64,000 bases of DNA from JBEEJL01 sp043744215 (GCA_043744215.1 JAYTVC010000012.1:1-64000); one strand, 5' to 3'. Counted from the first letter of the stretch, positions 32,301 to 40,462 are shown. Translations and numbers: made by a program. The notes: generated from the sequence alone by a model not told the origin.

Positions 32301-34244
32301 GGTTTGTGACAAGCCCACGATCGGCGCCAGCACACCTGTGGTTAGGCCATTCAACGCAACGCTGCGAGGGCTTCCGCCAGCATTATCACTAATAGTAATT
32401 GCACCGTTGCGCGTGCCCGCTACTGTGGGTGTGAAAGTGACGGTGATGGTGCATGTCCCATTGGGCGCAATGGCCTGCGTGCAATTGTTGGTTTGTGCGT
32501 AATCGCCAGTCGCAGCGACAGTTGCTACTGTGAGCGTTGCAGTACCGCTATTAGTGACGGTGATGGTTTGCGCTGGGCTGGTTGTGCCGACGATAGCCGT
32601 AAAACTCAGACTTGTATTGGAAAGAGTTACGACTGGCGCTGTCCCGGTACCGCTTAACGCAATAAGTGTGGATCCGCTGCCTGCATTGCTGGCTAAGGTG
32701 AGCGCTCCATTGCGAGCGCCCGTTGCTGTCGGCGCAAACAATACGCTAATCGTGCATGTACCATTCGGAGCGATAGCCTGCGTGCAAGTATTGGTCTGGG
32801 TGAAATCACCGCTGGCTGCGATGCTTGTGAATATTAAATTGGCGTTGCCGCTATTGGTGACGGTCACGTTTTGTAAGGCTGCGTTAGAACCGACGGGGGT
32901 TGAGGCAAAGCTAAGCGAAGCATTCGACAATGATATTGCGGCGGCCGTCCCTGTACCACTTAATGCCACGCTGTGAGGGTTGCCAAGCGCACTGTCTTTC
33001 ACGCTAATGCTGCCAGAGCGCACGCCCGTGATAGTCGGTGTAAAACTCACAATAATGGCGCATGTACCACCGGGTGCAATACTCGTCGGGCAATTATTGG
33101 TTTGCGCAAAATCGCCGTTTGCGGTGATGCTGGAAATCGTCAGGTTCGCTGTCCCTGTATTGCTTAGGGTAATAGTCTGGGTAGTGCTAGAGGTGTTTAA
33201 GGCAGTTGCGCTAAAGGTAAGCGCTGAAGGGGAAAATCCAATCGACTCGGCCAGCCCGACACCAGCTAACGCGACGCTATGCGGGCTACCTGCCGCATTA
33301 TTGGAGATATTCAGACTACCTGATCGGTTGCCCGCTGCGGTTGGCGTAAACGTAACCAGCAAAGTACATGCGCCACCTGGCGCAACAGGCTGGCTGCAAT
33401 TATTCGCCGTCACGCTGAAATCACCCGTGGCGGCAGCGCTCGATACAACTAAATTGGCACTGCCTAAATTGTTCACCAACAAAGATAACGTACTACTGGA
33501 ACCCAATACAGTGTTCGGAAAATTTAGATTAGACTGCACCTTAATGAGCGGTGCCGGGACCACTCCAGTACCGCTCAAACTAACAGTGTGCGGGCTGCCA
33601 GGCGCATTGTCCGAAATGGTGAGGGTTCCTGCTAGCACACCAACAGCGGTGGGATTAAATGTAACCGTAATCGTACAGCCGCCTTTAGTACCTGGTGGGA
33701 TATTTACAGATAAACAGTTATTGGTTTGACTGAAATCCCCCGACGCCGTGACAGAAGTCACCACAAGATCTGCAGTGCCAGTATTGTCGATAAATACCGA
33801 TTGCGGGGCACTTTGAGCGCCAACTGTGGTGTCGGGAAAGACCAAATTACTTGGCGACACGGAAATTGACGGCGCGGTGGGCGGTGGGTTAACAACAAAA
33901 GTCGCCGAACCTGCAGAATTTAACAGTGTATTAAAAACATTTACCTGTTGATTTCCCAGCGCTGCGCTAACAACAGTCAATGTTAATTGCGATCCTCCAT
34001 TGCCGGTAGCTGCGCTGTAACTTCCACCAAAGACACTAAAAATATAGGAATTGCCACCGTCCGTTGCGCCTGTATCGCTGACACAACTGGCGCTGAAGAA
34101 TATCGATTGGCCAAGCTCAACCGGATTGGGCGTGGCTTGCACAGAGCAAGATCCTAATGCGAAAACTGGCCCGCAAAAAAAACTGGCGCTAAAAAAAATT
34201 AGGTGGCCGAGCAAAATTCGAAGCATATTTTTCTTCGTTTTCAT
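29352..34244 (-). CDS. giant surface protein: 11 choice-of-anchor-D (ASH) repeats plus outer-membrane barrel
   Basis: The 1630-residue protein has a signal peptide (about 1-30), a ~90-residue N-terminal domain, and then eleven tandem repeats of ~100 residues (about 124-1260). Each repeat follows the plan L-S-F, T-NSGTA-L, DF-QTNNC, AP-GTC, V-F-P, G-R-G-, D-A-GSPR, LSGTG, which is the ASPM-SPD2-Hydin/choice-of-anchor-D fold. Two Cys about 11 residues apart in almost every repeat probably form disulfides. A linker and C-terminal barrel ending in Phe match the neighbouring protein. It would project a long rod from the outer membrane. AGAGAAG precedes the ATG at 34244; earlier in-frame codons would bury the signal peptide. 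Confidence 0.85.
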   Translation of the reverse strand: MKTKKNMLRILLGHLIFFSASFFCGPVFALGSCSVQATPNPVELGQSIFFSASCVSDTGATDGGNSYIFSVFGGSYSAATGNGGSQLTLTVVSAALGNQQVNVFNTLLNSAGSATFVVNPPPTAPSISVSPSNLVFPDTTVGAQSAPQSVFIDNTGTADLVVTSVTASGDFSQTNNCLSVNIPPGTKGGCTITVTFNPTAVGVLAGTLTISDNAPGSPHTVSLSGTGVVPAPLIKVQSNLNFPNTVLGSSSTLSLLVNNLGSANLVVSSAAATGDFSVTANNCSQPVAPGGACTLLVTFTPTAAGNRSGSLNISNNAAGSPHSVALAGVGLAESIGFSPSALTFSATALNTSSTTQTITLSNTGTANLTISSITANGDFAQTNNCPTSIAPGGTCAIIVSFTPTITGVRSGSISVKDSALGNPHSVALSGTGTAAAISLSNASLSFASTPVGSNAALQNVTVTNSGNANLIFTSIAASGDFTQTNTCTQAIAPNGTCTISVLFAPTATGARNGALTLASNAGSGSTLIALSGTGTAPVVTLSNTSLSFTAIVGTTSPAQTITVTNSGTATLTVATVAATGDYAQTNNCTQAIAPNGTCTITVTFTPTVAGTRNGAITISDNAGGSPRSVALNGLTTGVLAPIVGLSQTSLSFTSPVAVTTAAQTLTVTNSGTAALSISSIIASADYAQTNTCAAAIAPNGTCSINVTFTPPAPGVRAGTITISDNAGGSPRTITLSGTGTAAGIVLSPTTLSFSATVGTTSAVKTVTVTNSGNANLIFTSVAITANYTFTTDCPQGGIAPNASCSYNISFSPAAVGSNAGTLTLVDNAPGSPHVVNLTGTGVAPLSPIINFAPTALVFTSTSINTTSTAQTITVSNSGTASLSISNIALTGDYAQTNNCTQPLAPNANCIISVKFLPTATGARNGVITITDNASGSPHGITLSGTGANVTSPAVSLAPATLAFSTALGTTSVIKTITVTNSGSAALTVTSIVASTAFTQTNTCTQAIAPNGTCSVSVSFTPVAAGSQLGSISITDNAGGSPRTVPLSGTGSAPVVSISVASLVFAATPIGATSVQNITISNTGTAVLTVSSVVVSAGDFKQTNTCTQAIVPSASCTISVTFQPTVAGNIVGTITLNDNAAGGARTISLSGAGVVTPSAVVTLTPVNLSFSQAVIGTSTQNSVALKNSGTADLRITAISISSTDFSQTNNCPATLTANSTCAINITFKPSAVGVRSGLLIIEDNAGGSPRSINISGAAIGAGPLTMTPIQVQQIVGKQASANLLAMKIGLQTQLANINRRARYLRSQEWSADFNRDIDVSVGGKNVPLPGDGGGAAGCGSSGGKGGAGNQDACEEKTRDTKTGRWGTFIIGGFNVTENNLTGININTNGITMGGDYRLGKKSAMGTAFGSMKSTTDLAGDAGKQETAGYSLVAYGSFAPGDNGFIDVALTTGNSQYDLQRTEPVGGTAFANTKGKGVAFSFTAGYDFRQGAWVFTPYARYDSIKSNVKAYVEKGTEPISVGDQELTASLMTLGGELQYTASTSFGVLVPHLRIETQKQTQSAAMVNAQAVGSSVQLQVDPDLNKDDSFGNAALGVSAQFGKGVTGFFDFEKLFKKRNFKEDKFSLGLKVEF

Positions 34245-34299
34245 AATGCTTCTCTCTAAATAAAAATGAATATCCATCCGATCAAATAGATACGTCGTC

Positions 34300-35916
34300 T
34301 TAATTCACTGGTACAAACAGAAAATCTCCCGCTTCATGCCCTGCGTACTTTATCGGGGCGTAATCGGGACGTTGCGTTACCTTTAAACGTGTGGCGCGAT
34401 ATAAAAATCGTGCGGACAGTTCTGCGTGAACTTTGCGCGCCTCGATTGGCTCCTTCACGACGTTCAACACCTCGAGAAAACTTTTGGCGAACATGGAATT
34501 TTTTCCGCCACCGCCATCGACGACGGGTTCTAATCCGCCTGACGTGAGCGCAACCCGGGCTTTATTTTTGCCGAGGGCGGCGAGCACGGCGCGGCGCGCT
34601 TCTTCGCTGATTTCGTTTTCCGAATGGGTCAGCGCGGCACGGGTCATGGTACCGGCATAGCAGGAATCGGCGATGACCAGAATATGTTTGGCCGGCATGG
34701 CGATGAGCTGGTCGGTGATGTCGATAATGGAAATCCAGTTGGTGACATTTTTTTGCTCGCCGTCAATGGGAATCCAATAGCCGCGTTGGTTCACCGCGTC
34801 GATTTCGCCGTGGCCAGCGTAATACACCAGCAGATTATCGTTGGCCGAAAGACGATTGCGCAAGTCATTGAGCGCCAGCAAAATGTCGCGTCGCGTGGCG
34901 TCTTGCAACAAAGTCACTTTGAAACCATAACGCGTTTCCAAAATATTTTTTACGTCGCGGCCATCCGCAAGGGGCGTGTCGAGTTTTTCGTATTTGCGGT
35001 AATTCTGGTTGGCGATGACCAGCGCGTAGTAATTGCCCGACGGCGTGAGGTCCGCCTTGCTCGGGAAGCCGGGTAAGGGCGCGGGCTCGTTCGATGTTGA
35101 TTCGCTTTTAATCAAGGTGAGCTCGGCATTGGCGCGCTGGCCTTGCTTGTCGATGGCGACAATTTTTACCTGCACCGGGCCGGCCGTTAAGTCGATGGCG
35201 GCCTTAAACAAGCCGTTATCGTCAAAGCTTTCTTGTTTCTCATTCACCAGCAATGATGCGAGACCTGCGGGCGCGGTCACTTTGCCGATGAGATCGCGCG
35301 TGGGCAGCGTACCGCGCACGCGCACTATCGGTGCTGTGCCACGGGTTTTGACAGACGACAATACGACGGCGGGTTCGATAATTTGAATGGACGGCACTTC
35401 CATATTGCTGCGGACGCCGCCAGCCATGCGAAATAGATCCTGCGCCTTGGCCGAATCGCGCTTGACGCCGAGACCGCGCTCATACAACGCGCCCAGATTC
35501 ACTTGCGCACGGGCATATTTTTTATCGGCCGCTTTTTGATACCACTGGGCGGCGGCAAAATAATCCGGCGCGCCGGCAATGCCTTTTTCGTACAATTCGC
35601 CAACATTAGTCTGCGCATCTTCATCGTCCGCATGGGCAAACGGCAGCCAGATATTCAGCGCTGCGGCAGGATTAGTGTTAGATGACACATACTCACCACC
35701 CTTTTGTTCGCAATCGGCAATGGTGGTTTTGAGCGCGCGGCGGGGGGTGACGCCCGACTGATAAGCGCCGAGCTTGCGCACCTGGCCGGGTATAAGGCAA
35801 TCGACCACGAGTAGTTTGTTTTCGTCATTGGTGGTGGCTGGCAGATCGGCACAACTCGCAGCGAATACGGCCATCAACAGTACCATCACAAAATAATATT
35901 TGGGTTGTTGTTTCAT
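34300..35916 (-). CDS. lipoprotein with Sel1 repeats and a caspase-like (C14) domain
   Basis: This 538-residue protein has a lipobox ending at Cys22 (VFAASCADL), two Sel1 repeats (about 100-165, AQTNVGELYEKG and AQVNLGALYERG), a beta-rich middle domain (about 175-272) and a C-terminal caspase/metacaspase fold (about 294-530). The catalytic pair is visible: His369 in VYYAGHGE and Cys419 in IADSCYAGTM. Relatives cleave after basic residues, but the substrate here is unknown. As a lipoprotein it should work in the periplasm or at the surface. It lies 55 bp upstream of the giant repeat protein in the same direction. Confidence 0.88.
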   Translation of the reverse strand: MKQQPKYYFVMVLLMAVFAASCADLPATTNDENKLLVVDCLIPGQVRKLGAYQSGVTPRRALKTTIADCEQKGGEYVSSNTNPAAALNIWLPFAHADDEDAQTNVGELYEKGIAGAPDYFAAAQWYQKAADKKYARAQVNLGALYERGLGVKRDSAKAQDLFRMAGGVRSNMEVPSIQIIEPAVVLSSVKTRGTAPIVRVRGTLPTRDLIGKVTAPAGLASLLVNEKQESFDDNGLFKAAIDLTAGPVQVKIVAIDKQGQRANAELTLIKSESTSNEPAPLPGFPSKADLTPSGNYYALVIANQNYRKYEKLDTPLADGRDVKNILETRYGFKVTLLQDATRRDILLALNDLRNRLSANDNLLVYYAGHGEIDAVNQRGYWIPIDGEQKNVTNWISIIDITDQLIAMPAKHILVIADSCYAGTMTRAALTHSENEISEEARRAVLAALGKNKARVALTSGGLEPVVDGGGGKNSMFAKSFLEVLNVVKEPIEARKVHAELSARFLYRATRLKVTQRPDYAPIKYAGHEAGDFLFVPVN

Positions 35917-35990
35917 GCTGCGCTCGCTGCCGAAGATTACGTTGAGTGGAGGGTGACGAACTACCGATGAAATGTAATCGCCCGCGCAAA

Positions 35991-36710
35991 TTACTTGCGG
36001 CTGGAATTGATGATGACTTCTGATGCGCCTTCGACAGGGCCTCTTCGAGCTTGCTCGACGCCGTCAAGCGTAATACTGCTTGTGCCACGGGCACTGGTGA
36101 ATGCCTGCCGGATACGGCCTCCAGTATAACGGATGCTGCCTGCACCGCTAGTATCTGCCCACAGGTTTTCCACTGCGCCGCCTTTGATGGTAATGTCGCC
36201 CGCGCCATCGATGGCTGTACGCACGTCTTTCGTTGCTTCGATAAGCTCGATAGCGCCCGCGCCCTTTACGCGCAGGCGAGACGGCCCGAGGCGCTTGGCT
36301 TTGATGTGCCCTGTGCTGACCGACAAATCTGCCGGGCCGTTCATCGAGTCGATGTCAGCCTTGCCTACAAAACCGATGGCTTGTAGCGCAGTATCCGCCG
36401 GCACTTTGACCGTCAGATCGGCAGACTCTTCGATTGGGCTGAAGCTACCTGATCTATTCAAAGCTACATTCTTCTCTTGATAACTCACGCGCAGCACACC
36501 TTGATTGACCATCGCTTCTAATGCTTGCTGGTTGCCGCGTTTCAATTGCAACAAGATGGTTTTTCCGGCATGGGATTCAATATTTATTTTTCCGTTGAAG
36601 CCGGAGAAATCCAGTGTGGTCGCATTGAACTGGCTCGTCGCCTGCGCATAAGTCCACGGACTCGCGCTGGCCAAAATCAGCGTTGTCAACATCCATAATT
36701 TATAGTGCAT
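35991..36710 (-). CDS. secreted head-GIN (DUF2807) domain protein
   Basis: The 239-residue protein has a signal peptide (MHYKLWMLTTLILASASPW, then TYA-QA) and a repetitive beta-helix-like domain of the head-GIN type, recognisable from the short alternating strands and repeated G-GDI/GAGSI turns (for example IDGAGDITIKG and TSGAGSIRYTG). Such domains are adhesive or putative envelope proteins without known catalytic activity. The ATG at 36710 starts the signal peptide; a GTG three codons upstream is also possible. A partial copy of the 24-bp motif lies upstream, pointing toward this gene. Confidence 0.82.
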   Translation of the reverse strand: MHYKLWMLTTLILASASPWTYAQATSQFNATTLDFSGFNGKINIESHAGKTILLQLKRGNQQALEAMVNQGVLRVSYQEKNVALNRSGSFSPIEESADLTVKVPADTALQAIGFVGKADIDSMNGPADLSVSTGHIKAKRLGPSRLRVKGAGAIELIEATKDVRTAIDGAGDITIKGGAVENLWADTSGAGSIRYTGGRIRQAFTSARGTSSITLDGVEQARRGPVEGASEVIINSSRK

Positions 36711-36794
36711 TTTTCTCACAATTTTTTTGTATACCTAATAATTTTGCAAAATAAATTCAGCAGGGCTGCTATTTTCCCGCATTGCCGGATTTTT

Positions 36795-36818
36795 CATAAC
36801 TATTTGATTATAAACAGT
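36795..36818 (-). repeat. 24-bp motif, partial copy 4
   Basis: Sixteen consecutive bases (36797-36812) match the motif core, TATAATCAAATAGTTA on the minus strand; the ATTCAA part is not conserved. It lies about 85 bp upstream of the head-GIN gene and is oriented toward it. Confidence 0.55.
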
Positions 36819-36888
36819 TTTTAAGGTTGTTTTGGCACAGGCGAGTTGCCTCGCCTGTGCCACGCTGTCAGAATGTTTTGCGCAGGTC

Positions 36889-38208
36889 TCAATTCGCCGT
36901 AAACGAATAAACGCCCGCCTCATTTTTACTGACCACGACGTCAAGAACGGGCGTGGGGCTTGCGTTGCCATCCTTGCCGTTTTCAGCGCCTACATCTACG
37001 GTTTTGGTTAGCAGGGTTCCGCCCTTCGATGTCGACACTTGAACCGTTGCCTTGCGTCCTGCCCCGTTAGTGAAATGGTTAATGCCCATACGGTAGGTGC
37101 CTGTCTGGATGACCGCGGGGTCGCACGACACGTAATAGTGTTCGGGGCCGTCTGCGATGGTGTTGTCCACATCGAGAAAGCCTGCATCACCTGCTCGGGA
37201 TTCATAATAGACATGCGCGCCGCTGGGTTCGAAGGTGTGCAGATCGAGATCGCCGAGGCCATCCCACGTTAATGTCACGCTGAACGCGCCCGGTGTGCCC
37301 GACGTAGGGGGTGACGCGAGGGCCTGCATGGCGGTGGTGATCATCGTATCGACTAGGTTGCGTGCCGCCCGCGTGGGATCAAGGTAAGTTTCCACCAGGC
37401 CATGGCCGGACAGGTCGGATACCGACACAGGCAAAATAATATTGATCGGCGGCACGGAACCCGCCCCTTGAATACGCAAGCTGTTGATCACCAGATCGAT
37501 ATCGGCCAGCAGATAATCGCCGCGCAAGGTCGGCGATGCCGGTGCGACGTGCACTGCCTTCACACTTGCCTCACCGACCTTGGGGGAAATATGGTCATAC
37601 GCATGGTTCATAAACAGATTGCCCTGCGAATGGGCCACGAGCATCAGTTTCTGTTGTTGCACGGCCAGCGCATCGAGGCGGGTGTTATGCTCGTTGTAGT
37701 CCGCTTCTGTCGGTGGGTTACTGAGCAGGCTGGATAGTGCGGCCATGGTCTTCGTGGCAATGTCGGTGTATAGCTGCGAAAAAAATCGGCTAATATTGGG
37801 AATGAATCCTGTTAATTTATCCGTCAAAGGTTTATCGAATGTGAGACTCTCCCAAAAAAATTCCCATCGATTTCCCAGCTCTCCGCTCGCATCAATTTCT
37901 GCGGCGCGTTGCATAAATGTTTCGGCGAGATCCTGTAAGAGCGTTGCGCCTGCTGTGGAACCGGTGTGGTTGTAAAACACTTCATACTGTACGGGCTCGT
38001 TGTTGAACTTTGTGCCGCGCATGCTCTCCAGCTTCGCCAGAGCCGCCTTTGCTTGAAACTCTGTATTCCCCACCCCGTTAAAATACCCCAGGGTATAACC
38101 TGTGGCCAAGCAAAGATCCGTATCAGCGGCGACGGAAACTATGGGTGAAGAAGCAGCGGCTAAGCAAAAAGCGGCTGATAACAAATATTTTTTCAGATTA
38201 GTTAACAC
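36889..38208 (-). CDS. secreted serine hydrolase with C-terminal YfaP-like domain
   Basis: The 439-residue protein has a signal peptide (YLLSAAFCLAAASSPIVSVAA) and an alpha/beta-hydrolase-like region with the nucleophile elbow LVAHSQGNLF (Ser194). The C-terminal ~140 residues are a separate beta-sandwich with LTWDGLGDLDLHTFEPSG and GPEHYYVSC, as in YfaP/DUF2135 domains. The start is a GTG with a near-perfect AAGGAGG five bases upstream, lying inside the 3' end of the preceding lipoprotein gene (11-bp overlap), so the two are translationally coupled. It may be a lipase or esterase; the substrate is unknown. Confidence 0.78.
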   Translation of the reverse strand: MLTNLKKYLLSAAFCLAAASSPIVSVAADTDLCLATGYTLGYFNGVGNTEFQAKAALAKLESMRGTKFNNEPVQYEVFYNHTGSTAGATLLQDLAETFMQRAAEIDASGELGNRWEFFWESLTFDKPLTDKLTGFIPNISRFFSQLYTDIATKTMAALSSLLSNPPTEADYNEHNTRLDALAVQQQKLMLVAHSQGNLFMNHAYDHISPKVGEASVKAVHVAPASPTLRGDYLLADIDLVINSLRIQGAGSVPPINIILPVSVSDLSGHGLVETYLDPTRAARNLVDTMITTAMQALASPPTSGTPGAFSVTLTWDGLGDLDLHTFEPSGAHVYYESRAGDAGFLDVDNTIADGPEHYYVSCDPAVIQTGTYRMGINHFTNGAGRKATVQVSTSKGGTLLTKTVDVGAENGKDGNASPTPVLDVVVSKNEAGVYSFTAN

Positions 38209-38743
38209 AGCCGCCTCCTTGAGGTAAAACCATGCTCTTGCCGTTCATGGCGGAGTTGTATTTTTCGTAGGCCAGAAAGCGAATTTTGGTATTCACGGTG
38301 TATTTTTCTATTTCACGGCTTTTTTTGCTCGCTGCAGTCGTGTCGTAGCGAGCGTATAAGCAACTGGCCGCGGCGGATAGTTGATTGGATACCGCACGTA
38401 ACGCGCTCTGATTGGTAATGTCGACTGTCAACGCGTTGGCTAAAGCAATGGCGGTTTGTCTCATCGCAGCTTTCTGCACCGGCGTATCCGGCAGAGCGGC
38501 GATATAGGCGTCGATATCATCTCGAATGCCGTTTGCGTCAGTGTCGGGCCCAGACACCGTCGAGTCGCGATTGAGCGTCGGGAATGCACCCGATTGATCG
38601 CCGCTTTTGAGGGCTTGCGCAACCGTCATATCCGGTGCTGATGGGGTTTGCGCGGTTGTGGATGGATTACCGCTGCCACCGCAGGCAGAAAGTAACAACG
38701 ACACCCATATAGCCAAACACTTTTTATTCCGAGCTTTGAACAT
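38198..38743 (-). CDS. small lipoprotein with a calcium-loop-like motif
   Basis: The 181-residue protein has a lipobox (LLLSACGGSG) and a mature part containing DTDANGIRDDIDAYI, which resembles the acidic Asp-x-Asp-x-Asn-Gly loop of thrombospondin type 3 or dockerin calcium sites. I do not recognise the family. AGGAGA lies six bases before the ATG at 38743; the longer frame to 38785 adds no signal-like sequence. It is coupled to the downstream serine hydrolase and might act as its partner or calcium-binding anchor, which is inference. A 24-bp motif lies upstream facing it. Confidence 0.7.
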   Translation of the reverse strand: MFKARNKKCLAIWVSLLLSACGGSGNPSTTAQTPSAPDMTVAQALKSGDQSGAFPTLNRDSTVSGPDTDANGIRDDIDAYIAALPDTPVQKAAMRQTAIALANALTVDITNQSALRAVSNQLSAAASCLYARYDTTAASKKSREIEKYTVNTKIRFLAYEKYNSAMNGKSMVLPQGGGCVN

Positions 38744-38914
38744 TTTCGTCTCCTGAGTAGGCAGCTTGCCCGTGTAATATGTCACAGCTGATGAACCTTC
38801 GGTTCAAACATTTTGTGACAAATATCACTTCAAGCATCACTTATGGCAGCACTGGTTACGTCCGATTTTGCGTGCCGCCGATAATGCCGCTTGCTGGATA
38901 AACATCGAACCATT

Positions 38915-38938
38915 TGTAACATATTGATTATATTGAAT
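38915..38938 (-). repeat. 24-bp TATAAT motif, copy 5 (identical to copy 8)
   Basis: All 24 bases are identical to 59381-59404. The motif lies on the minus strand, about 170 bp upstream of the small lipoprotein gene and facing it, directly after the terminator of the OmpA-type gene. Confidence 0.8.
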
Positions 38939-38940
38939 AA

Positions 38941-38966
38941 AAAAGGCGCTCAAATGAGCGCCTTTT
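38941..38966 (-). terminator. intrinsic terminator of the sigma/anti-sigma/caspase/OmpA operon
   Basis: Arms AAAAGGCGCTC and GAGCGCCTTTT form an 11-bp stem with loop AAAT. On the minus strand a T-run follows. It lies about 100 bp past the OmpA-type stop. Confidence 0.88.
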
Positions 38967-39002
38967 GATTCTTTCGCACGGCAGGGAAACTATTTATCCC
39001 TT

Positions 39003-39032
39003 TTGTGCACGGACGTATTGTGCACGGACGTA
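39003..39032. repeat. perfect 15-bp tandem duplication
   Basis: TTGTGCACGGACGTA is present twice head to tail, 33 bp downstream of the OmpA-type stop codon, and a partial third copy follows. It looks like recent slippage or a small duplication. Confidence 0.85.
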
Positions 39033-39064
39033 CAGTTTGTTCACGGCTGCACAGTTGAGAAGCA

Positions 39065-39583
39065 TCACGCTCCTGCTCTGAACTGCACGCGGCGATTTTC
39101 GCCAGAGAAAGGATTCCGCGAATTGTAAAGTTCGTTAAACCCTTTGCCTTCGGTTTTGAATAAGGTTTCGTCTATGCCGTGTTTTTGCACCAGATAAACT
39201 TTCACCGCATCGGCGCGACGCTGTGACAGCGTGCGGTTATACATTTCTTTGCCATGCCGATCGGTATGGCCTTCGATCACGATGCTCGATGCGCCATCGA
39301 GTAGCTTGATGCCTTCGGCCACCACGTCCAACTGCCCCATGGCTTCGGGCAAAATGGTGGCGGAATCAAATGAAAACTGCACCGGAAGCGCCAACGCCGA
39401 CGGACCTTGCTCAGCAATCAACTGGGTTTCAGTCATGCCGCGCATTTTCATTTTCGGGCGCAATATTTGCGCGACTTCTTCTGCATTCAGCTTGTCCGTC
39501 GATCGGTACAGTTTGACATCCTGCGCGATGGCGCCGAGCGCAACACACAGCATTGCAGAAGTAATAGCTATTTTTTTCAACAT
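39065..39583 (-). CDS. OmpA-family peptidoglycan-binding protein
   Basis: The 172-residue protein has a signal peptide (ITSAMLCVALGAIAQ) and an OmpA_C-like domain with VIEGHTDRHG, YNRTLSQRRADAVKVYLV and NRRVQF, which bind peptidoglycan. No lipobox or N-terminal barrel is present. AGGAGA precedes the ATG. It is the last gene of the operon that starts with the ECF sigma factor, 29 bp after the caspase-like gene, suggesting the regulon senses or protects the cell wall. Confidence 0.9.
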   Translation of the reverse strand: MLKKIAITSAMLCVALGAIAQDVKLYRSTDKLNAEEVAQILRPKMKMRGMTETQLIAEQGPSALALPVQFSFDSATILPEAMGQLDVVAEGIKLLDGASSIVIEGHTDRHGKEMYNRTLSQRRADAVKVYLVQKHGIDETLFKTEGKGFNELYNSRNPFSGENRRVQFRAGA

Positions 39584-39612
39584 GATTCTCTCCTAAAACA
39601 TTTAACCGCTAT

Positions 39613-40446
39613 TTACGAACCGGCACACTGCCCGTTAGGGCCGGGCTTGAAACAAAAATCGACGGTCAGATTGCCCTGCTCCCAGGGAATTTGTTTTTGC
39701 TGCGATTCCTGCAGCACATCGATCCGCACACGCTTGAACATTTGCTCCAACGCGACACCGGGTGCGGCGAGGTGGCGCAATAAATGTTTGGTGTAAAGGC
39801 TGTTGTCGCCGCCGGCCTTGTCGTCGGCCACGTTGCCCGGCGAGGTGGAAAATGCCAGCAATGTACCGGGCGGTGCTTGCACAGTAGCAAAACCCGGCGC
39901 AGCACCTCGCACTTTGATTTTGCGGCCGTCGGCGGTGAGGGCCACATTGCTCAACGGGTTGTTGCGGCATGCGTCGAGGATAACCACATTGATGCCTTTG
40001 CTGTTGCGCCCCAGACGATCAAGCACTTCGCTCACGTTGAGGCTGTGTTGCACTAGCTCGTCTTCGCCTTCCATTTGCAAATCGACGGGAATCAAATAAT
40101 TTTTGCCACGGATTTGCGCGCCGTGTCCGGCGTAAAAAATCACGCGGGCTTCGGCATCTTGCGTATGGGCGATAAATTCGCGCACGGTTTCATTCAGGTT
40201 TTGCCAGCCGGTGTCTTTCGCCAGCCTGGTGGTAAAGCCGATTTTTTTCAGCTCCGCTTCGACGGCCACGGCATCATTCAGGGGATTTTTCAGCGGTATG
40301 CTTTTGTAACCGGCATTGCCGATCACCAAAGCAACGCGCTTCATGCCCGACCAGGTTTCGCTACGCGTTTTGTCATTGCCCTGGGCGGCAGCGTGCATTG
40401 CCGCGAGCCCGAAAAACAAAATGAATAAAGGGTGCAGAGTGCTCAT
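39613..40446 (-). CDS. secreted caspase-like (C14) peptidase
   Basis: The 277-residue protein has a signal peptide (HPLFILFFGLAAMHAAAQ) and one caspase/metacaspase domain. The dyad is intact: His108 in VIFYAGHGAQIRG and Cys160 in VVILDACRNNPLS. RVALVIGNAGY opens the fold and PLNDAV follows. The start is either ATG 40446, with AAGG eight bases upstream, or ATG 40452; the frame extends further, but that overlaps the anti-sigma gene. Gene order is sigma, anti-sigma, this protease, OmpA-type, with gaps under 30 bp, so expression should depend on the sigma factor. Confidence 0.9.
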   Translation of the reverse strand: MSTLHPLFILFFGLAAMHAAAQGNDKTRSETWSGMKRVALVIGNAGYKSIPLKNPLNDAVAVEAELKKIGFTTRLAKDTGWQNLNETVREFIAHTQDAEARVIFYAGHGAQIRGKNYLIPVDLQMEGEDELVQHSLNVSEVLDRLGRNSKGINVVILDACRNNPLSNVALTADGRKIKVRGAAPGFATVQAPPGTLLAFSTSPGNVADDKAGGDNSLYTKHLLRHLAAPGVALEQMFKRVRIDVLQESQQKQIPWEQGNLTVDFCFKPGPNGQCAGS

Positions 40447-40462
40447 TCGCATGGCCTTGCCT

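Larger units (their letters stand above)
38744..39064. other. intergenic region with motif, terminator and tandem repeat
   Basis: These ~320 bp hold the full 24-bp motif (38915-38938), the terminator of the OmpA-type gene (38941-38966) and a perfect 15-bp tandem duplication (39003-39032). No further gene is visible. Confidence 0.6.

Noticed and set aside
30202..33729. Many long plus-strand frames (for example 32980-33729) opposite the giant repeat gene
   Set aside because: They repeat with the ASH periodicity and reflect codon bias of the coding strand; no start signals are present.
29352..34244. Regular repeats resembling a CRISPR array
   Set aside because: The ~300-bp period is a protein repeat with an open frame, not short repeats with spacers, and there are no cas genes.
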